The translations under genes and the position numbers were made by a program. A DNA stretch of 64,000 bases from Maribacter algarum (ex Zhang et al. 2020). Its GTDB lineage: Bacteria; Bacteroidota; Bacteroidia; Flavobacteriales; Flavobacteriaceae. Under the pieces are notes generated by a model. It saw nothing but the letters and a program-made list of their open reading frames with translations, was not told the DNA's origin and ran no database searches. The stretch lies in the NCBI RefSeq assembly GCF_005885635.1, contig NZ_VATY01000001.1, positions 1 to 64,000 of the forward strand, read 5' to 3'. Positions 1 to 7,286 of this stretch are shown here, one piece after another (the first letter of the stretch is position 1; every line of letters begins with the position of its first letter).

Positions 1-467
1 TGAATCATTATCAACATATGTCTTTAACTTTTGCGACCAAGGGCCTTTAATCTAAAGGACCTTCGGGAGAAAAAGCAAGATTGTCATGACAATGACACAT
101 CTTGAATTGCCGCTCAACTTCAAATTACTTATTGTACAAGAAGGGAATTAGGCGCCATTACGGTTTTATCCATTGAAAAAAGATTTCGAATGGAATATTC
201 AAAAAACAAATCAAATGATTAGATGCATTAAGAGATTAAAATGAGACATCGTAACTGCGCCCTATTTCGATTTTAATTGACGTTTACCTACCTGGACACT
301 ATAAAATCGAAACAGGTTCCGGCGCGGTCAAGTTATGGTAAGATTTGGGGTATAAATATTAAACTTTATTGAAAAAGAGAATCACTTCACTTTTTTTATA
401 ATAACACATATCATCCTTAACTTAAACTTTATAAGAACTTATTTAGGCTTTTAAGCTGGGAGGATTT
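1..467. other. Gene-free left edge, decayed end of the small-gene array
   Basis: I see no convincing reading frame in this stretch. An imperfect inverted repeat at 39-63 (11-base arms, one mismatch, 3-base loop) could be a weak terminator, but no T run follows. A diverged copy of the array repeat lies at 414-430, and downstream of it on the minus strand there is only a ten-codon frame. This suggests that the last array unit has decayed or been deleted. Confidence 0.5.
414..430 (-). repeat. Array repeat copy, diverged (14/17)
   Basis: It matches the 17-base consensus at 14 positions on the minus strand. No gene follows it, so it marks the decayed left end of the array. Confidence 0.5.
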
Positions 468-656
468 TCAATAGATTTTTGCCAATTCATTTGCTATCAA
501 ATAAATTCCTGCTAAAATTCCTCCAATAGACAAAAAAAATCCTCTCAGTGTTCGATAATTAATCTCAAATTCATAGAGGCCCTTTAGAGTATTTGAAAGT
601 AAATAAAGCCCAAATATCAAAGCGATAATACCTAAAACTACAGATTTATTATCCAT
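468..656 (-). CDS. Small two-helix membrane protein, unknown function
   Basis: The 62-residue protein starts MDNKSVVLGI and has two hydrophobic segments, at about residues 6-22 and 38-55, separated by a short polar loop with several charged residues. This suggests a small inner-membrane hairpin protein. I do not recognise the family. Its upstream repeat copy lies 30 bases before the ATG, further away than in the other array units. Low G+C and small size match its neighbours. It may be cargo of the array and not part of a conserved pathway. Confidence 0.55.
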   Translation of the reverse strand: MDNKSVVLGIIALIFGLYLLSNTLKGLYEFEINYRTLRGFFLSIGGILAGIYLIANELAKIY

Positions 657-685
657 TAATATTGTCGTATTTTGGAAATATATAA

Positions 686-702
686 GCCTTTATTTAAACT
701 AT
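686..702 (-). repeat. Array repeat copy (14/17)
   Basis: This is a minus-strand copy that overlaps the TAG stop codon of the gene at 699-929 and precedes the gene at 468-656. It keeps the TTTAAATAAAGG core. Confidence 0.6.
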
Positions 703-929
703 TGGTTATGTTGAAACCATTCTTCGAATTTGATTAAATCTTCTCCAATTTGAATTTTGTAATCCAGATTATCAACAACAGTTCTACTTAAAACTCCATT
801 TAATTGAGAGGCAGAATTATACGAACTTAAAATTCTTTTTAAAGATTCCAATACCCCATTATTTGGATGGCTTTCAATAGCTGAATCCATTTTAAGTAGT
901 AGCTTTTCTTTTTCATCGATAAATTTCAT
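699..929 (-). CDS. Small soluble hypothetical protein
   Basis: The protein has 76 residues from the ATG at 929 (MKFIDEKEKLL). That start is chosen because the array repeat, with its AAAGGA ribosome-binding sequence, ends just before it. An in-frame ATG at 995 would make the gene overlap the upstream lipoprotein gene and read through the repeat. The sequence is mainly charged and leucine-rich, so probably helical, with no signal peptide or membrane segment. I recognise no family. It belongs to the minus-strand small-gene array. Confidence 0.55.
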   Translation of the reverse strand: MKFIDEKEKLLLKMDSAIESHPNNGVLESLKRILSSYNSASQLNGVLSRTVVDNLDYKIQIGEDLIKFEEWFQHNQ

Positions 930-938
930 TTTTAAGAA

Positions 939-955
939 TCCTTTATTTGAACTTT
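939..955 (-). repeat. Array repeat copy (17/17)
   Basis: This is a perfect minus-strand copy of AAAGTTCAAATAAAGGA. It lies between the TAA of the lipoprotein gene (959-961) and the ATG at 929. Confidence 0.8.
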
Positions 956-958
956 GGT

Positions 959-1333
959 TTAGATTTTTTGATAATAGAAATTCATGTCTTTCCAAATCAC
1001 GAATTTCTTCTCAAATAAACCCTCGATGGTTAGATATTCATCTAAAAATAAATATTCGTCCCCATTTTCTAATTCAATTTCATCATGGTTAGTCATGAAG
1101 TGAATTAAATATAGTTTGTCTCCTTTTATTTCCCAATTTCCTATGTCTACTTTAACTGACTCTCCTTTCTTTATTTCATAGACTAAATGCTCATAAGAAT
1201 AATCCTCTTTGAGGATTAAGGTGTCTATAGTTCGAGTGAAGTTTTTTGCTTCATATTTTCCAAAAATACGCTCATTATTTGAACAGGAATATATTACCAA
1301 TAAGCATGCAATCGATATAAAGTTTTTAAACAT
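959..1333 (-). CDS. Small lipoprotein, unknown function
   Basis: The 124-residue protein has a short lipoprotein signal (MFKNFISIACLLVIYSCSNN), with the lipobox Cys at about residue 17. The mature part is rich in beta-forming residues and acidic. It has a pattern like small flavobacterial lipocalin-type lipoproteins (GKYEAKNF, then GNWEIKGDKLYL), but no family can be assigned with confidence. It is preceded by a perfect array repeat whose AAAGGA lies 9 bases before the ATG. It is probably exported to the periplasmic face of a membrane. Confidence 0.65.
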   Translation of the reverse strand: MFKNFISIACLLVIYSCSNNERIFGKYEAKNFTRTIDTLILKEDYSYEHLVYEIKKGESVKVDIGNWEIKGDKLYLIHFMTNHDEIELENGDEYLFLDEYLTIEGLFEKKFVIWKDMNFYYQKI

Positions 1334-1340
1334 ATTACTA

Positions 1341-1357
1341 TCCTTTATTTGAACTTT
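1341..1357 (-). repeat. Array repeat copy (17/17), encodes a gene end
   Basis: This perfect minus-strand copy also supplies the last codons and TAA stop of the upstream gene (ending VKFK). The repeat therefore spans a coding/non-coding boundary. Confidence 0.8.
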
Positions 1358-1647
1358 ACTAAGTTATATCCTATCTCTTTAATACCACGAAAATCTTGTT
1401 TAGATTTCCTTTTTTCTAATATGCCCTTAGTTGATAAGTCTGATAATATTTTTTTAATTTTTTCGATTTTTTGCTTGTTACCCAAAATTTCTTTGTGTTC
1501 GCTAATTGGAAATCCGGTTATTCCCATAACACTTAAAGGCGTTATAACGAACTCTCGTTTTTCAACTTCATCAAAAATGATTTTCAAGATAATTGACTCG
1601 TCTATTTCTTCAGGTGCCAAATCATATATTTTGGTTTGATTTCCCAT
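1345..1647 (-). CDS. Small hypothetical protein, possible winged-helix fold
   Basis: The 100-residue protein starts at the ATG that is part of the array repeat (AAAGGATG). Residues 50-100 show a helix-helix-strand pattern (KIEKIKKILSDLSTKGILEK followed by a short GIKEIGYNLVKFK hairpin) that resembles a winged-helix wing, but this is only a visual impression. No membrane segment or export signal is present. The C terminus is encoded inside the next repeat copy. The opposite-strand frame of similar length is treated as a shadow because this strand has the repeat-supplied ribosome binding site. Confidence 0.55.
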   Translation of the reverse strand: MGNQTKIYDLAPEEIDESIILKIIFDEVEKREFVITPLSVMGITGFPISEHKEILGNKQKIEKIKKILSDLSTKGILEKRKSKQDFRGIKEIGYNLVKFK

Positions 1648-1663
1648 CCTTTATTTAAACTTT
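1647..1663 (-). repeat. Array repeat copy (16/17), overlaps start and stop codons
   Basis: This minus-strand copy contains the TAA stop of the upstream gene, and its final A is the first base of the next ATG. Two adjacent genes are thus joined exactly across one repeat. Confidence 0.75.
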
Positions 1664-1858
1664 ATTTTCTAGTCTTTTTAAAATTCGACCTGTTATGATT
1701 ACACCAAAAACTAAACCACCGAATAAAATGCTAAATGAAATCCAGTTAGAAATTAAATTATCAAAACCATGGGCAAAGCATAATCCTAATAGTGTTAGCA
1801 GGCCGAATGATAATGCTACTACAAACAGAGAATAACAGAACTTCATTAATTTTAACAT
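1655..1858 (-). CDS. Small two-helix membrane protein
   Basis: The 67-residue protein has two hydrophobic segments (about residues 8-30 and 38-57) and a basic C-terminal tail ending RLENKV, so it is probably an inner-membrane protein with positively charged cytoplasmic ends. The ATG at 1858 overlaps the upstream repeat in the same way as the next gene's start. A second in-frame ATG lies at 1846. No family is recognised. It is the first gene of the minus-strand array. Confidence 0.55.
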   Translation of the reverse strand: MLKLMKFCYSLFVVALSFGLLTLLGLCFAHGFDNLISNWISFSILFGGLVFGVIITGRILKRLENKV

Positions 1859-1874
1859 CCTTTTTCTGAACTAT
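1858..1874 (-). repeat. Array repeat copy, diverged, right end of array
   Basis: The minus-strand copy keeps AGTTCAG and AAAGGAT and supplies the ribosome binding site of the 67-residue membrane protein. No gene is seen immediately upstream of it. Confidence 0.55.
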
Positions 1875-2055
1875 AGTCGAAAATACTTATGACACAACTT
1901 ATTATTAAACATTCAATGCCTTAATTATCATCTTACTCCTCCGAAAATGTTAAAACTTCAGTAGTTCATCGAAATCGTATGTTTATCAAAAATAAGATAA
2001 ATTTAGGTGCGTTATATCCTACAATTTATTGCAAGACCAAATTAATGATAGTGAT

Positions 2056-2331
2056 ATGATGATGTCCCCCATCAACGATGTAACCATAATTAGAGAACTT
2101 AGAATTGGAGATAATCTGCCACCACAGGCAGCTGAAAAAAATGGTTGGCCCACGGATGCTTTTTATGTAAAATGTATCTCTACCACATTGATTGTTTCCA
2201 AAACCTACTTTCAGGATGTTTTCAAAAAATTAAAAAAAGGAGATACCTTCAAGGCCGTAATCGATAAACATGACGATAAAAGGTTGTCTCACTTCAAATA
2301 TTTTCTGAGTATAGACAAAAGAGGTATTTAA
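2056..2331 (+). CDS. Hypothetical protein of about 91 residues
   Basis: The reading frame is open from a TTG at 2029, but the run of three ATGs at 2056-2064 is a more likely start. The protein (residues such as IIRELRIGDNLPPQAAEKNG and FQDVFKKLKKGDTFKAVIDK) is soluble, basic toward the C terminus and without an export signal. I do not recognise the family. It lies between the minus-strand array and a terminator-like hairpin, and it runs opposite to both neighbours. Codon use looks natural, so I accept it with moderate confidence. Confidence 0.45.
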   Translation: MMMSPINDVTIIRELRIGDNLPPQAAEKNGWPTDAFYVKCISTTLIVSKTYFQDVFKKLKKGDTFKAVIDKHDDKRLSHFKYFLSIDKRGI

Positions 2332-2333
2332 TT

Positions 2334-2369
2334 AAACTCTTTACAGAAGGTGCAATTTGTAAAGAGTTT
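2334..2369 (+). terminator. Perfect 12-base hairpin after the 2056-2331 gene
   Basis: Arms AAACTCTTTACA and TGTAAAGAGTTT pair perfectly around a 12-base loop, immediately after the stop codon. There is no T run, so it could be an RNA-processing or recombination structure instead of an intrinsic terminator. Confidence 0.5.
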
Positions 2370-2380
2370 GCACAAAGGCA

Positions 2381-2397
2381 TCATTTACTTGAACTTT
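2381..2397 (-). repeat. Isolated array repeat copy (15/17)
   Basis: This minus-strand copy is not followed by a gene in that direction. It lies next to the hairpin at 2334-2369 and to a near-palindrome TCCTGATAGCTATCGGGA at 2402-2419. It may be a scar of a lost array unit. Confidence 0.45.
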
Positions 2398-2519
2398 AGA
2401 GTCCTGATAGCTATCGGGAGTATTATGGCTTTTAAAAGGAGACCTTATTGTCTATAGTTTATTAAATATACTTATTTAATAAGCTTTTGGAAATAGGGTA
2501 TACATAGAAGCTATGTAAT

Positions 2520-3173
2520 CTAAAATATTATTTGGTTAGTATTCAAGATAAATTCTTTTTGATTGTTGAATTTAAAAGTAATTCTGAAAACATAGGTATT
2601 GGATAGCAGTTCTTTATTATCAAATGACAATACGTAGAATTCAGGAAATGAACTATTAGCATACCTCATAGTAAATTCATTTATTGAAAACTCATACTTT
2701 GCAAAAGTATCTTGACTATTAATTTCTGGGGTTGGAATTAGCGTTATGTTTTCAGAGGTATCTTCAAACGCTATAAATTCGTCATTATTCTTTTTAAGCT
2801 CTACAGAAATACTTTCTAATTTGTCGTCATATTTTAGAGTATAATCTACTATGAACCCTTGTTCGGCGTTTTCTTTATTTTTGTTTGCATAATACTGAAT
2901 TATAGAGTCTCTACTACTAGACATAAAATTGAAGTATACTAAAATTTCCTTTTCATCAACGAATTTTTCTACCTGGGCAGGTTGGATAATAGGGAAACCA
3001 TCGCTACTTGTATACATTGCTGCATAATCAAGAGCAATTGAATCTATTATTATTCCATTATTAATAATAGACTCTATGCTTGCCGGAATCTCATCTACTT
3101 GTGGTTCTTCGTTTTCGGTGCAACTCCACAGTAATATAAAACAGAGAACTAAAGGTTTTAAAAGTTGTTTCAT
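2520..3173 (-). CDS. Lipoprotein of 217 residues, unknown function
   Basis: A lipoprotein signal (MKQLLKPLVLCFILLWSCTE) places the modified Cys at about residue 18, followed by an acidic ENEEPQ stretch typical of surface-exposed lipoproteins in Bacteroidetes. The rest is a predicted beta-rich domain with no cysteine pairs and no motif I recognise. It stands alone on the minus strand, divergent from the plus-strand small genes at 3360-3834. The operon structure gives no functional hint. Confidence 0.65.
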   Translation of the reverse strand: MKQLLKPLVLCFILLWSCTENEEPQVDEIPASIESIINNGIIIDSIALDYAAMYTSSDGFPIIQPAQVEKFVDEKEILVYFNFMSSSRDSIIQYYANKNKENAEQGFIVDYTLKYDDKLESISVELKKNNDEFIAFEDTSENITLIPTPEINSQDTFAKYEFSINEFTMRYANSSFPEFYVLSFDNKELLSNTYVFRITFKFNNQKEFILNTNQIIF

Positions 3174-3359
3174 AACTTAGGTTTTCAGTATTATATATAA
3201 GAGATGTAAAAATTGAAATGGTTGCTTGTAATTACGGTCAATAATCGTATTAATGTACTATAATGCTTATTTCCAAAATTGGAGTAATTGAGTAAAATCC
3301 CTGTAAACACCTTTTTTTTTGCAGAGTCTAATAGTGTTTTAAAAGAATAATTAAAATAA

Positions 3360-3626
3360 ATGCAAAGCCTTCCAAATCCAGCTGTTAATCTGGCGATCAT
3401 ATTAAATGCTATTCTTCTAGTGATGTATATAATTTTGAAGAATAATGGAGAAGAGGGTAGTGTTTTATTTGCGCCAGTCGTAAATCCGATAGAGCTTTTT
3501 AAACTAGCGAGGCGAACAAAAAATAAGGGTTTAAAATGGCTATGTTTTATTTTAGTTTTAACCTTCCCTATTTTATTGATTTTGTTTGTTATTGCTGCTT
3601 ATCATGAAATGTCAAAGTTCAATTAA
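3360..3626 (+). CDS. Small membrane protein, cassette-like unit
   Basis: The 88-residue protein has two hydrophobic segments (about 8-26 and 60-82) separated by a basic loop containing ARRTKNKG. The stop codon (SKFN then TAA) lies inside an array repeat copy, as in the minus-strand array. An alternative start is the ATG at 3423. No family is recognised. It is the first of two plus-strand units. Confidence 0.5.
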   Translation: MQSLPNPAVNLAIILNAILLVMYIILKNNGEEGSVLFAPVVNPIELFKLARRTKNKGLKWLCFILVLTFPILLILFVIAAYHEMSKFN

Positions 3627-3630
3627 AGGA
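3614..3630 (+). repeat. Array repeat copy, plus strand (16/17)
   Basis: AAAGTTCAATTAAAGGA differs from the consensus at one base. It contains the TAA stop of the upstream membrane protein and the ribosome binding site of the gene at 3640. Confidence 0.75.
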
Positions 3631-3639
3631 TAAATAGAA

Positions 3640-3834
3640 ATGCTTGAAATCGGCTTATTGATTTTTGGAATTATTTTGTGCGTTTTAGGATTAAGGTTAT
3701 CTCGAAAATTTGAAAACGACCCGTCTAAAAAAGAACAAAACACGGGTGTTTTCTTTCAGCTGCATACTCAGCTTCTAGTTAATGGATTCCTATTGATTTT
3801 GGTTTCTCTATTGTCTATATTGAACAGAACCTAG
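3640..3834 (+). CDS. Small two-helix membrane protein, cassette-like unit
   Basis: The 64-residue protein has hydrophobic segments at about residues 4-20 and 43-60 with a polar loop between (KFENDPSKKEQNTG). It is short, AT-rich and bracketed by two repeat copies in the same orientation, which is the hallmark of the array units in this region. The start codon is 9 bases after the AAAGGA of the repeat. No family is recognised. Confidence 0.55.
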   Translation: MLEIGLLIFGIILCVLGLRLSRKFENDPSKKEQNTGVFFQLHTQLLVNGFLLILVSLLSILNRT

Positions 3835-3842
3835 TATAGATT

Positions 3843-3859
3843 AAAGTTCAAATAAAGGA
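3843..3859 (+). repeat. Array repeat copy, plus strand (17/17), end of array
   Basis: This is a perfect copy identical to those at 939 and 1341 but on the opposite strand. Only an 18-codon TTG frame follows, so it ends the plus-strand pair of units. Confidence 0.8.
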
Positions 3860-4187
3860 TCATTTTATTGTACCAAACAATAATTAAATATACCGTGGGA
3901 GTCGAACTCAAAACACGCCTTTTTTGATTTTAAAAACCTCTGTTTTTAGTTTCTTCTCACAAGGCTATTCTAATTCCTATCCAATAATTTGTTCATTTGA
4001 TTAAGAGGCTATAATGACTAAATAAATGAAGTTGTTATAAATGAAACAAATAATATTCCAAAAAGTAGGTTTAATCCTACTAATTGAAGAAAAACCTCCA
4101 TATTTATAAAGTTTTTATAGCTGTAAAAAAGTACTGTTTGATTTATATTTAATGGTGAATTCAATTATTAATTTAAACCCATTTATA
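3860..4187. other. Gene-free stretch with a T-arm-like sequence and a small hairpin
   Basis: On the minus strand 3909-3895 reads GAGTTCGACTCCCAC, which looks like the T-loop and 3' side of a tRNA or tmRNA. The rest of such an RNA is not present. A 7-base stem (TAAAAAC/GTTTTTA, 3931-3948) lies nearby. The remainder is AT-rich and contains the upstream region of the protease gene. Confidence 0.4.
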
Positions 4188-6140
4188 ATGAAAACAAAAC
4201 TACTTTTATCTTTCATATTGCTCATTTTGCCCTTAATGGCAATAGCTCAGAGCGAAAACCCTATACCCCAGCTTTTTGAGGTTATAGGACAAGACGTATC
4301 TAGTTCCCGAAAATCAGCTACCGCTGTTTCGAGTAAAATGTCAAAACGTGCGGACAACCCAATGTTCTTTGAGATTAGAAAAGTCAAATTCCCGAATTTA
4401 AAGAAAATGGCCGAAGGGAATATAATGAACGAAAAAAGCCCTGCATATTTTCAGTTCTCAATTCCAAAGGGGAAAAAGAGAGCTACTGGGAAAATACTTG
4501 CGGTACCTAAACATATTGAAGTAGATGATGATGGTAATTATACCTATAATGCAGAATTATTGTACAAAAAGGATTTACAGGGGGATTTGACACTTATACA
4601 TGAAGATGGGAAAAATTTTGGCAGCATGACCATTGGTGATAGGTCTTTCAAAATCGAATATGTGGATGGCGAGGGGGAGTTCTTGATGGAGCTTGATACA
4701 GATAAGCTGGTGGCCAATGAGGCCTGTATGACGTCTACGGATAAAGGGGAGAAATCCAAGTCTTCCATAGAAAGCCTTAACAAAACTGCTGATAACCTTC
4801 TTGCCGCAAGAAGTTCGAGTGGTGGTGCTTGTGTGGTTAGAGTACTTACCTTGTTCACTAATGCGGCTAGCAATGTGTCCAATCCAAATCAATTTGCAAC
4901 AACTGGTTTATCAGAACTTAATCAGTCTTTGAGAAATTCGAGAATATATAGTAGTCAACTTACCTTTCAATCTGCAGGGATTCAGAATGTTAATATTCCC
5001 GGAGCAACAATTGATCCCCAGGATGATTTGGAGGATTTACAAACTAATCAGACAATAATAAACTTGCGAAATCAAGCTGGTGCGGATTTAGTGGTCATCC
5101 TTGTTAACAGAAATTATTTGGGAGGTGGCTTATTGGGCATTGCCCCACTTTTAGACTATGGCAACGAGGATACAGGCTATGTGGCTATGGTAGAAGCTGA
5201 TGCAAGCACGAAGGTTTATGCTCACGAAACTGGTCACATGATGGGATGTAGACATGATATAGAATACGATGTTTTTGGAAATACGGTAAATGTTGATAAT
5301 CAGATACCAGCAAATCTAAGTGTAACGGCTAAAGGGCATCAATGGTATAAAAGAAATTGCTTTTTTTGTCAAAAATTGTATCGCAAAAGTGTTGTTGCTA
5401 ATGGAGGTACTGGAGGTCTTCCACGACTGTATTTCTCAAATCCCGATGTAACCGAGGAAAGTAAATCTAGGGGACCTACAGGTACTTCTAACAGAAATAA
5501 CTATCGCCAATTACTTAATGCGCGGTCGGTTGTGTCCGAATATGATGATTTCGCTCCATTAATCGTTGGCATAGGGGGACCTTCAACTGTGAATGTTGGT
5601 AGCCAGTATACTATGTCATCAAGTGTCCAAAATTGTTCGGGTTCAAGAACGTACCGATGGGAACGCAGTGAAAATGGATTCAATTATTTTCAAGTTAGTA
5701 CATCAAGCACCTATTCTACCTATGCGTTACCTGTAAATGGAAATCAAGTATATTATAGGTTAAGGGTTACATGTGACGGACAAACTGTGACTAGGACAAG
5801 AACGGTATATATAAATGACCCAAATGGCGGTGGCCCCTTTTATGCAAAAGCAGAGCTGCCCGAGTTGGAGGACACTAGTTCACGTTCAGTAGTATATCCA
5901 GTTCCCGCGTCATCCGAACTGAACGTATTGGTTTCTTCGGATATTGAACAAGAAACGGAGGTTAAATTGTACGGTATAGCACCTTTCTCTTATGAAAAGA
6001 GGTTGTTCAAAGGAAAAATTAGAGCAGGGGAAAACCCATTATTGTTCGATATTTCAAACATACCACAAGGAATTTACGAGCTTAAGGTTCATTCTAGTGA
6101 CGGAATCCTACTGGAGAAACGAATCCTTATTTCCAGATAA
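4188..6140 (+). CDS. Secreted reprolysin-like metallopeptidase with T9SS type A sorting domain
   Basis: The 650-residue protein, counted from the ATG at 4188 whose signal peptide ends near AIAQSENP, contains HETGHMMGCRHD at residues 346-357. This is the zinc-binding signature HExxHxxGxxHD of metzincins (reprolysin-like, M12B type). After it comes RLYFSNPDVT, a segment usual in this family. An Ig/PKD-like domain occupies about residues 460-545, and the last 80 residues (YPVPASSELNV to the end) form a T9SS type A sorting domain. The enzyme is therefore predicted to be secreted or attached to the cell surface. An in-frame ATG at 4152 would only add residues before the signal peptide. The Met-turn expected between the zinc site and RLYFSNP is not obvious. 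Confidence 0.85.
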   Translation: MKTKLLLSFILLILPLMAIAQSENPIPQLFEVIGQDVSSSRKSATAVSSKMSKRADNPMFFEIRKVKFPNLKKMAEGNIMNEKSPAYFQFSIPKGKKRATGKILAVPKHIEVDDDGNYTYNAELLYKKDLQGDLTLIHEDGKNFGSMTIGDRSFKIEYVDGEGEFLMELDTDKLVANEACMTSTDKGEKSKSSIESLNKTADNLLAARSSSGGACVVRVLTLFTNAASNVSNPNQFATTGLSELNQSLRNSRIYSSQLTFQSAGIQNVNIPGATIDPQDDLEDLQTNQTIINLRNQAGADLVVILVNRNYLGGGLLGIAPLLDYGNEDTGYVAMVEADASTKVYAHETGHMMGCRHDIEYDVFGNTVNVDNQIPANLSVTAKGHQWYKRNCFFCQKLYRKSVVANGGTGGLPRLYFSNPDVTEESKSRGPTGTSNRNNYRQLLNARSVVSEYDDFAPLIVGIGGPSTVNVGSQYTMSSSVQNCSGSRTYRWERSENGFNYFQVSTSSTYSTYALPVNGNQVYYRLRVTCDGQTVTRTRTVYINDPNGGGPFYAKAELPELEDTSSRSVVYPVPASSELNVLVSSDIEQETEVKLYGIAPFSYEKRLFKGKIRAGENPLLFDISNIPQGIYELKVHSSDGILLEKRILISR

Positions 6141-6155
6141 TATGTTTATCTTCAA

Positions 6156-6186
6156 AGTATGGGGGTGTTTTTGACACCCCCATACT
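6156..6186 (+). terminator. Strong hairpin after the metallopeptidase gene
   Basis: The arms AGTATGGGGGTGT and ACACCCCCATACT pair over 13 bases around a 5-base T-rich loop, 15 bases after the stop codon, followed by CTTATTTTA. This is a good intrinsic terminator. Confidence 0.85.
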
Positions 6187-6225
6187 CTTATTTTAATGAA
6201 TTGATAAAAATGATAATTATAACAT

Positions 6226-6771
6226 ATGTTTAGATATCTCAAGGTCAAATGTATTGTCTTATGCACTGTTGTTTTTTCAGTTTCTTGCAATAAAGATGAC
6301 GACGGTACGAAGGATTGTATGGAACAATTAGGCAAGACGGAAACTCTCATTAACAGTGAGACCCTTTACCAAGCTAGATGGACATTATTCGAGTATTTGG
6401 AAAATGGAGCCCTTTCAGTTACCAGTTTTGTACAAGACCAAAATTGTCTGTCGACGGCCAGTATGGGCATTACTGGCGAACCAAATTTAGATAGGCAAAA
6501 TTTTACGAAGACTCAATCATTTAGGGAGCCAACCAATATACGATTTCGGCAAATAGAGGAAGATTCTCCTATTGGAAAATGGGAAATTGTTGAAGGGGAA
6601 CCAAATTGGGTTCAATTTGACGAAATCACTGAAACCATTGTTAAAGGAAGGTTTCAAGCTACACTGGTCATCGAAGAAAACGGCAACGATTTTCAAACCC
6701 TTCCAGATACCCTACGATTTGACAATGTAAGTTTCGAGGCTGTACCAGGGGATTTGCTGAACGGGAATTAA
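6226..6771 (+). CDS. Lipoprotein of 181 residues, unknown function
   Basis: The N terminus MFRYLKVKCIVLCTVVFSVS followed by CNKDDDG is a lipoprotein signal with an acidic +2 to +6 stretch that suggests surface exposure. The mature part is acidic, beta-rich and ends in a DTLRFDNVSFEAV-type hairpin. No catalytic motif is visible. A strong terminator separates it from the metallopeptidase, so it is probably its own transcription unit. Confidence 0.65.
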   Translation: MFRYLKVKCIVLCTVVFSVSCNKDDDGTKDCMEQLGKTETLINSETLYQARWTLFEYLENGALSVTSFVQDQNCLSTASMGITGEPNLDRQNFTKTQSFREPTNIRFRQIEEDSPIGKWEIVEGEPNWVQFDEITETIVKGRFQATLVIEENGNDFQTLPDTLRFDNVSFEAVPGDLLNGN

Positions 6772-7286
6772 GCTGAAAATGCTCGATTCATTTAAAAAAA
6801 TCAAACTGGTTTTGGTCTTTTTTTAAGTTAGGAGTACCAGATTAGTTTTGTTACAGGTAAATCATTGCTACACATATAATTGTTAGTTTAAGCGTTACGA
6901 TATCAAAAGTGATTCAAAAGCAAAGTAATTTTTAAGAGGCATTATCTTGAATTCATATTTAAAACAGTCTCAATTCTCTTAATCATTCAGGAATAATCTT
7001 TTTATAAAATTCTTGATATGATAACATGAATAAGAATTTTAATCCCACCAATAATTGAACTTTAAAAAATTGTCCAAAGTCTATAAAAGGTGTCAATAAT
7101 TATACTCTTCAGGAGGACTTTTAAAAGTTCTTTTTAACGTTCCCATCGCCAAATTTTTAGAAAATTCACTGAATGGTCATATTTAATATAGGTCAAAGGG
7201 CCGTTTAAATATACTTTTTATATTATGCATTGGGCTAGGTCTCAAGATTGCCTTTGACTCCCCTACTCTACATTTCAAAAAAGTGA
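6772..7286. other. Gene-free AT-rich stretch
   Basis: No frame with a plausible start and codon pattern is seen on either strand. At 7040-7060 there is a weak relative of the array repeat on the minus strand (AAAGTTCAATTATTGG), probably coincidental or highly diverged. Confidence 0.4.

Larger units (their letters stand above)
414..1874 (-). other. Cassette-like array of five small genes separated by a conserved 17-base repeat
   Basis: Five short minus-strand genes (starts at 1858, 1647, 1333, 929 and 656) are each preceded by a copy of AAAGTTCAAATAAAGGA, and one further copy lies beyond the last gene. Unit lengths between repeats are about 211, 306, 402, 253 and 272 bases. The repeat either overlaps the upstream stop codon or lies within about a dozen bases of it, and its AAAGGA end is placed as the ribosome binding site of the next gene. 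The proteins are unrelated to each other (two membrane proteins, a lipoprotein, two soluble proteins). The layout resembles integron cassettes, but I see no hairpin-forming attC site or integrase in the window. Mobility is inference. Confidence 0.55.

Noticed and set aside
1349-1639. Plus-strand frame opposite the small gene at 1345-1647
   Set aside because: It has no repeat-supplied ribosome binding site and is a mirror of the minus-strand gene.
414-3859. Classical integron
   Set aside because: No integrase gene and no attC-like structure with paired R and L sites. The repeat is only 17 bases and not palindromic.
3895-3909. Intact tRNA or tmRNA gene
   Set aside because: Only the T-loop and 3' side are present. 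The stem partners and the rest of the cloverleaf are absent.
7040-7060. Array repeat copy upstream of the metal operon
   Set aside because: It keeps only about 12 matching bases and has no gene in the right place, so it may be chance in AT-rich DNA.
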